Positions 7,380-10,862 of a stretch of 10,862 nucleotides of DNA are shown here, one piece after another. Within the stretch, counting starts at the first letter, position 1. Each line of letters opens with the position of its first letter. The stretch comes from Synergistaceae bacterium (lineage in GTDB: Bacteria > Synergistota > Synergistia > Synergistales > Synergistaceae): assembly GCA_031264605.1 (NCBI GenBank), contig JAISDQ010000229.1, positions 1 through 10,862 on the forward strand, read 5' to 3'. A model generated the notes under the pieces. It saw nothing but the letters and a program-made list of their open reading frames with translations. It did not search any database and was not told the DNA's origin. A program made the position numbers and the translations under genes.

Positions 7380-7411
7380 GCAGATCACTCCTTATGCCGA
7401 TACATAATGTT

Positions 7412-7440
7412 ATTATAGTATGGACGCTTCCAGAGGTAAA
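7412..7440 (-). promoter_or_regulatory. Sigma70-type promoter of the cheV operon
   Basis: Reading on the minus strand, TTTACC (7440-7435) and a perfect TATAAT (7417-7412) are separated by 17 bases. The predicted transcript starts some 25 bases before the ATG at 7379 and includes the AAGGAG site. Confidence 0.7.
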
Positions 7441-7513
7441 GCGCTCGTTTTTTCAGTCGCAGCTTCGACGTTATTGACGCCGCCCGCGCTGAATATACGA
7501 AATCTTTAAGCAG

Positions 7514-7557
7514 TGGGCGATTCTGAACCGCCCGCAGTCATAAACGATGGGTTTATC
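7514..7557 (+). other. Two adjacent small hairpins in the non-coding stretch 7441-7596
   Basis: The first stem pairs GTGGGCG (7514-7520) with CGCCCGC (7530-7536), seven pairs including one G-U, around a 9-base loop. The second pairs ATAAAC (7541-7546) with GTTTAT (7552-7557) around GATGG. GCAGT is repeated directly beside the first stem (7511-7515 and 7535-7539). No T-run follows, so they are not simple intrinsic terminators. They lie between the divergent cheV and pilin-like genes and upstream of the best plus-strand promoter, so they may be regulatory DNA or part of a longer leader. I see no open reading frame of note and no riboswitch consensus I recognise in 7441-7596. Confidence 0.4.
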
Positions 7558-7596
7558 CGCTTTTGGTAATAATTAAGCCGGTAATTACGGGTTATC

Positions 7597-7625
7597 TTGA
7601 CTTTGACGATCGTCTTACTTACTAT
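7597..7625 (+). promoter_or_regulatory. Candidate promoter of the pilin-like gene
   Basis: TTGACT (7597-7602) and TACTAT (7620-7625) lie 17 bases apart. The -10 box ends just before an ATG at 7628, so a transcript from here would start inside or after that codon. This argues that translation begins further down, at 7670 or 7679. Confidence 0.5.
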
Positions 7626-7678
7626 CTATGAAAACTGCGCGGGGCATTCCGGCGCGGTTGAAAGGATATGTGAGTTTT

Positions 7679-8368
7679 ATGGAGAAACACTTGGGGAAAA
7701 CGCGCGGACGATTGTCGGACAAAAAAAACAGGGGATTTTCGCTGATAGTCGTGCTGATAATTTCGATGATTGCCTTGACGCTTGCGGGCGTGTCGCTCAA
7801 CGTGTCGATGAACTCGGCCGGCGCCGGCAGAACCAATTCCGCGAGGGACGTCAAATATAACATTTTGCAGGACGGAATCGAACAGGGCAAGGCCGCGCTC
7901 ATGCGCCTGGTCGAAGCCGCCCCGCAAATTCCGAAGTACACCGACAGGCACGGCGGCACGGAACCAGCCGAGATCGCCGATTTGGCCACGTTGCTGATAG
8001 ACAACGGCGAAGTGCTCACCGAAACGTGGACGAAAAGCAAGCTTGGCAGGCTGGGTATCGCGGGCGATAACGCCATATTCAAAGTCAGGATATATGATAT
8101 GCAGTATAAGCCGGGACTTGTTCCCAGCGTCGCTTCCGGCAAAATAACGGCCAAAGAGATGGAATCGCTTCCGCCGGCGGTGACCTTAACCGGCAAAGCG
8201 TATTCGAACGAGTCCGCGGCGCTGGATCCCGACGAAGACGGAACGGTCCCCGGATTGGCCGGAAATTCGCCGGACAGCGCCGGGATTTATCTCATTCGCG
8301 CGTCGCTCGAAATAGGGGGAAAGGATTATTCGCTCGATACGGCCGTGATTCAGTCGCGCAAAAATTGA
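7679..8368 (+). CDS. Type IV pilin-like protein, PilX-type N-terminus
   Basis: 229 residues with a class III (prepilin) signal. A basic leader ends KKNRG (15-19), followed by F20-SLIVVLIISMIALTLAG, a hydrophobic helix. Prepilin peptidase would cut after G19. The mature position 5 is Val24, not the Glu of major pilins. With the RGFSLI...LTLAG pattern and a helix running into polar sequence (ARDVKYNILQDGIEQGKAALMRL), this resembles the N-terminus of PilX-like minor pilins or pseudopilins, which sit at the tip of a pilus or secretion pseudopilus. Start choice: ATG 7679 has AAAGGA 12 bases before it; in-frame GTG 7670 has the same site 3 bases away; ATG 7628 has no ribosome binding site and abuts the putative -10. 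The thioredoxin reductase gene follows after 24 bp. No pilus assembly genes are in view. The C-terminal part has no feature I recognise. Confidence 0.78.
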   Translation: MEKHLGKTRGRLSDKKNRGFSLIVVLIISMIALTLAGVSLNVSMNSAGAGRTNSARDVKYNILQDGIEQGKAALMRLVEAAPQIPKYTDRHGGTEPAEIADLATLLIDNGEVLTETWTKSKLGRLGIAGDNAIFKVRIYDMQYKPGLVPSVASGKITAKEMESLPPAVTLTGKAYSNESAALDPDEDGTVPGLAGNSPDSAGIYLIRASLEIGGKDYSLDTAVIQSRKN

Positions 8369-8392
8369 TTTCAGGCAGGGGGTTGATGAACG

Positions 8393-9595
8393 ATGGCGAA
8401 AAGACAGCTTACGATAATAGGCGCGGGACCCGCGGGGCTTACGGCGGCCATATTCGGACGCAGGGCTGGGCTGGATGTGCTCGTCCTCGAGAAGGGCCTG
8501 GCCGGAGGACAGATAAACAGCACCGCCGAGATAGAAAATTACCCCGGATTTAAACACGCCGGGGGAATGGAACTTGGAAAAATCCTCCGCGATCACGCGG
8601 AAAAATTCGGGCCCGAGTTTATGGACTGTTCCGTTGAGTCCGTTTCTTTCAGGGACGGCGATAAAACCGTCGTCACGAACGAAGGGACTGTCCAGACCGA
8701 CGCGCTGATAATCGCGTCCGGGTCGTCGTTCATAAAATCCGGCTGCAAGGGCGAGACCGAGTTCACGGGACGCGGCGTGAGTTACTGCGCCGTGTGCGAC
8801 GGAGCGTTTTTCACCGACGCGCCGGTGGCGGTGATAGGCGGCGGCAACAGCGCTGTCGAGGAGGCTGATTACCTCACTCAATTCGCGTCGAAAGTCTATA
8901 TTATCCACCGCAGGGACGAGTTTCGCGCGCAAAAGAGCGTCGTGGACCGCGCGCTCGCGAACCCGAAAATAGAAACCGTCATGAGTTCCGTGGTGCTGGA
9001 AATCGCCGGCCAGGACATGGTGGAGCGAATCGCCGTGCTGAACAACAAAAGCGGAAAGACAAGGGAAATCCCGGTCGAAGGCGTGTTCGTGTTCGTCGGC
9101 GCCGCCCCGAATCTTGAATTCCTCACCGAGGAGAGCGGACTGAAACGCGCCAGGAGCGGTTGGATAATCACCGACGAAAAGATGGAAACGTCGGTGGATG
9201 GAGTTTTCGCGGCTGGCGACGTCCGTGAAAAATATCTGCGTCAGGTCGTGACCGCCGCCGGAGACGGCGCGACGGCGGCAATGGCGGCCTACGAATACCT
9301 GTCGAACGAGCATTATCTGCAAACCGCGCTCCTGGAAACCGAACGCGCCGCCGTATTTTTCATGTCGAGCATCGATCCGGCGCACCTCGCGCTCGACAGG
9401 GAAATCAGCGCGTTCGCCGCTTCGTCAGGCAAAAAAATAATCACCGTCGACGGGCACGCGAACCGAAGACTGAGAGAAAAATTCGGAGTTACGTCTCTGC
9501 CGGCGATGCTCGAACTGTCGCGCGGCAAAAAAATCCGCGCCGCGGCGGTGAATTCGGTACACGACGCCAAAACGTTTCTCGTAGAACTGCGTTAA
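8393..9595 (+). CDS. trxB: Thioredoxin reductase with C-terminal cysteine-free thioredoxin-like extension
   Basis: 400 residues against the usual ~310-320. Residues 1-305 are a complete flavoprotein reductase: FAD motif GAGPAGL (10-16), GGQ (38-40), active-site CAVC (132-135) followed by DGAFF, NADPH motif GGGNSAVEEA (149-158), HRRDEFRA (172-179) and the FAD-closing GVFAAGDVREKYLRQ (270-284). It should pass electrons from NADPH to thioredoxin or a similar partner in the cytosol. Residues about 313-400 look like a thioredoxin fold: AVFFMSS (320-326), then GKKIITVDGHANRRLREKFGV and SLPAMLELSRGKKI, where SLP matches the cis-Pro turn before the last strands. The place of the WCGPC motif reads MSSIDP, so no redox pair exists. 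ATG 8393 is preceded by AGGGGG (8377-8382). It probably shares a transcript with the pilin-like gene. The extension may act in substrate docking or dimerisation. Confidence 0.92.
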   Translation: MAKRQLTIIGAGPAGLTAAIFGRRAGLDVLVLEKGLAGGQINSTAEIENYPGFKHAGGMELGKILRDHAEKFGPEFMDCSVESVSFRDGDKTVVTNEGTVQTDALIIASGSSFIKSGCKGETEFTGRGVSYCAVCDGAFFTDAPVAVIGGGNSAVEEADYLTQFASKVYIIHRRDEFRAQKSVVDRALANPKIETVMSSVVLEIAGQDMVERIAVLNNKSGKTREIPVEGVFVFVGAAPNLEFLTEESGLKRARSGWIITDEKMETSVDGVFAAGDVREKYLRQVVTAAGDGATAAMAAYEYLSNEHYLQTALLETERAAVFFMSSIDPAHLALDREISAFAASSGKKIITVDGHANRRLREKFGVTSLPAMLELSRGKKIRAAAVNSVHDAKTFLVELR

Positions 9596-9600
9596 GTCAA

Positions 9601-9615
9601 AAATAGCCGCTATTT
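9601..9615 (+). other. Small hairpin after the thioredoxin reductase gene
   Basis: AAATAG and CTATTT pair perfectly around a CCG loop, starting 6 bases after the stop codon. There is no following T-run and the stem is AT-rich, so it is at best a weak termination or processing site. Confidence 0.3.
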
Positions 9616-9617
9616 CA

Positions 9618-9631
9618 GTTCAAACTTGAAC
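9618..9631. promoter_or_regulatory. Perfect 14-base dyad upstream of the WG-repeat gene, possible operator
   Basis: GTTCAA-AC-TTGAAC is a perfect inverted repeat with 6-base arms. It lies about 40 bases before the TTG start at 9670 and just before TATATT (9643-9648), a -10-like box. TTCAAA (9619-9624) inside it sits 18 bases from that box and could be a weak -35, so a protein bound to the dyad could block or recruit polymerase. Confidence 0.4.
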
Positions 9632-9669
9632 GGAATCCTCTGTATATTAAAGAAAGAGGTGGATATAGG

Positions 9670-10821
9670 TTGAAAAAGAACCCAATATTTACAGGCATAC
9701 TGAGCCTGATCATGGCGGCCGCGGTTTTCGGCGCGGCAAAGTTCGCTATTTCGTCGGCCAAAGCTGACAGTGAGGATTTTGAATTAAAATGGATAATCCC
9801 GCCCGTAAATAATTTCGTCAATCTTTTTGCGGACGAAAGAGTGTGGGTACGGAAAGAAAAAGGAGGCACATGGACACTTTATGATATAAACGGGAATATT
9901 ATAAAAGACGATTTTATTGCTAAAATCGTTAATCGTTATAAAAATGGTTATGCAAGATTTGTTGTCGACGAAAAAAGGGAAGGTTTTTTAAATATATCTG
10001 GAGATGAAATTATTCCACCAACATTAAGAGACGAATTAATACGAGAACGTGGGAAAGAAAACAGGCGTTTGTTTGGATTTGTTAATATGGAGGGAGATTG
10101 GGTAATTCCCGCTGAATACGAACAAATTAATAATTTTAGCGAGGAATTGGCCGCGGTAAAAAAAGGTGAAAAATGGGGTTATATCGACAAAAGAGGAATA
10201 GTAGTTGTCGATTTTTTGTTTGAAAATGCCACTTCATTCGAAAATGGAACAGCAATCGTTATGTACGATTCCAAGATTGGAATGATCGACAGGAATGGAA
10301 ATTTTATCATCGAGCCAATATATGATAAATATTATAATTGGGGTACTGAAAGAGACCAAGAAAATCCTATAGGATTGACCAAAGGTGGAAAGGTAGGTTT
10401 TGTCAACGCAAAAGGCGATATCGTTATAGATTTTAAATTTAAAACGACGGAAGAGGTTTCATATAACGTATTTCGAAACGGACTCGCAGTAGTGGTTTTG
10501 GATGAACCTGGTGATGAAAAAGCGGTTATCGATGAGGCCGGTAATGTCTTATTCCGAATCGGGAAAGAAATTAAAATAGCTCTTCCTGTTTTCTACGATG
10601 ACTTTATAGTGGGACAAACGGGTAAACAGATTTTAGTTTTCGATAAGGACGGGCATACATATGACATACCTTCCAGTGAGATATCGCCTTACTTTGATGA
10701 AACTTATGTCGTACTACCCTCAAATAACTTATTCACTGCGTTTCCGACCGGCACGAAAGCTCATAAGCTTAAAATTAATGATAGAGGCTATTTTAAGATA
10801 ACCAGGAAAGAGGGGAATTAA
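9670..10821 (+). CDS. Exported WG-repeat-like protein of low GC content
   Basis: 383 residues. Residues 1-32 form a Sec signal peptide: MKKN, a hydrophobic core (ILSLIMAAAVFGAA), then a signal peptidase I-type site AKA (30-32) before DSED; it could also remain as an N-terminal anchor. The rest contains imperfect repeats of about 40-60 residues of the WG/KWG type, each with a glycine-aromatic strand followed by D-x-x-G: FGFVNMEGDWVIPAEYE (135-151), KWGYIDKRGIVVVDFLFE (168-185), IGMIDRNGNFIIEPIYD (203-219) and VGFVNAKGDIVIDFKF (242-257). Such repeats build beta-rich, likely ligand- or protein-binding folds; no catalytic residues are recognisable. TTG at 9670 has GAGGTGG seven bases before. The signal-peptide region is GC-rich like its neighbours, but from about 9780 the coding sequence falls to roughly one third GC, suggesting transfer or a rapidly diverging family. 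Confidence 0.82.
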   Translation: MKKNPIFTGILSLIMAAAVFGAAKFAISSAKADSEDFELKWIIPPVNNFVNLFADERVWVRKEKGGTWTLYDINGNIIKDDFIAKIVNRYKNGYARFVVDEKREGFLNISGDEIIPPTLRDELIRERGKENRRLFGFVNMEGDWVIPAEYEQINNFSEELAAVKKGEKWGYIDKRGIVVVDFLFENATSFENGTAIVMYDSKIGMIDRNGNFIIEPIYDKYYNWGTERDQENPIGLTKGGKVGFVNAKGDIVIDFKFKTTEEVSYNVFRNGLAVVVLDEPGDEKAVIDEAGNVLFRIGKEIKIALPVFYDDFIVGQTGKQILVFDKDGHTYDIPSSEISPYFDETYVVLPSNNLFTAFPTGTKAHKLKINDRGYFKITRKEGN

Positions 10822-10822
10822 A

Positions 10823-10862
10823 ATGGCGGACGTTGAAATACTATACTCGCGTGCGATAACAT
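10823..10862 (+). CDS. Start of an unidentified gene, truncated by window edge
   Basis: ATG at 10823 opens a frame of 13 codons (MADVEILYSRAIT) to the window end. It begins one base after the stop of the WG-repeat gene, with AAAGAGGGG about 8 bases upstream, so it is very likely co-translated with it. Base composition returns to that of the rest of the window. Too little is present for identification. Confidence 0.55.
   Translation, partial: MADVEILYSRAIT

Noticed and set aside
6273..7418. Plus-strand open frame of 381 codons opposite cheV
   Set aside because: It lies opposite the well-conserved CheW and receiver domains and shows no recognisable protein features.
7441..7627. c-di-GMP (GEMM) riboswitch upstream of the pilin-like gene
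   Set aside because: The position would suit one, but I could not find the conserved class I core or tetraloop-receptor sequences in the spacer.
7628..7678. ATG at 7628 as start of the pilin-like protein
   Set aside because: It has no ribosome binding site and touches the candidate -10 box. The added 17 residues would lengthen an already adequate leader peptide.
8186..9385. Minus-strand open frame of 399 codons opposite the thioredoxin reductase gene
   Set aside because: The plus strand holds every reductase motif in one frame; the antisense frame is a composition artefact.

Overview
The window is about 10.9 kb of moderately GC-rich bacterial DNA, near 58% in a hand-counted line of a typical gene. 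Genes are tightly packed, and TTG or GTG start codons with good Shine-Dalgarno sequences are frequent. The gene content (cheV, a type IV pilin-like protein, a corrinoid adenosyltransferase, M20D-type amidohydrolase, orphan PEP-synthase N-domain protein) fits an anaerobic, probably motile, corrinoid-using bacterium. A member of Synergistota is my guess from general resemblance; nothing in the window proves it.

Layout. (A) 3370 down to 1, minus strand: a three-gene operon encoding a CobB/CbiA-like protein that has lost its catalytic residues, an M20D-like amidohydrolase with two active-site substitutions, and an AMP-forming acyl/carboxylate synthetase that runs off the left edge. (B) 3371-3473: a short AT-rich divergent promoter region. 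(C) 3474-5186, plus strand: a stand-alone PEP/pyruvate-binding ATP-grasp protein with a distinct C-terminal domain and no phosphohistidine domain; it converges on the next group across a 19-bp gap. (D) 7379 down to 5206, minus strand: cheV (CheW plus receiver), an unrecognised protein and a corrinoid adenosyltransferase, overlapping or separated by 4 bp, driven by a clear sigma70-type promoter at 7440-7412. (E) 7441-7678: non-coding, with two small hairpins and a plus-strand promoter. (F) 7679-9595, plus strand: a PilX-like type IV pilin protein followed after 24 bp by a thioredoxin reductase with a cysteine-free thioredoxin-like C-terminal extension. (G) 9670-10821: an exported WG-repeat-like protein of strikingly low GC, with the start of another gene at the right edge.

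The most unusual unit is operon A. A degenerate amidotransferase scaffold, an altered amidohydrolase and a carboxylate-activating enzyme are translated as one unit, divergent from the ATP-grasp PEP-binding protein. This could be an undescribed amide or acyl metabolism module, but its substrate cannot be read from sequence. No CRISPR array, tRNA, rRNA, insertion sequence or phage gene was found.
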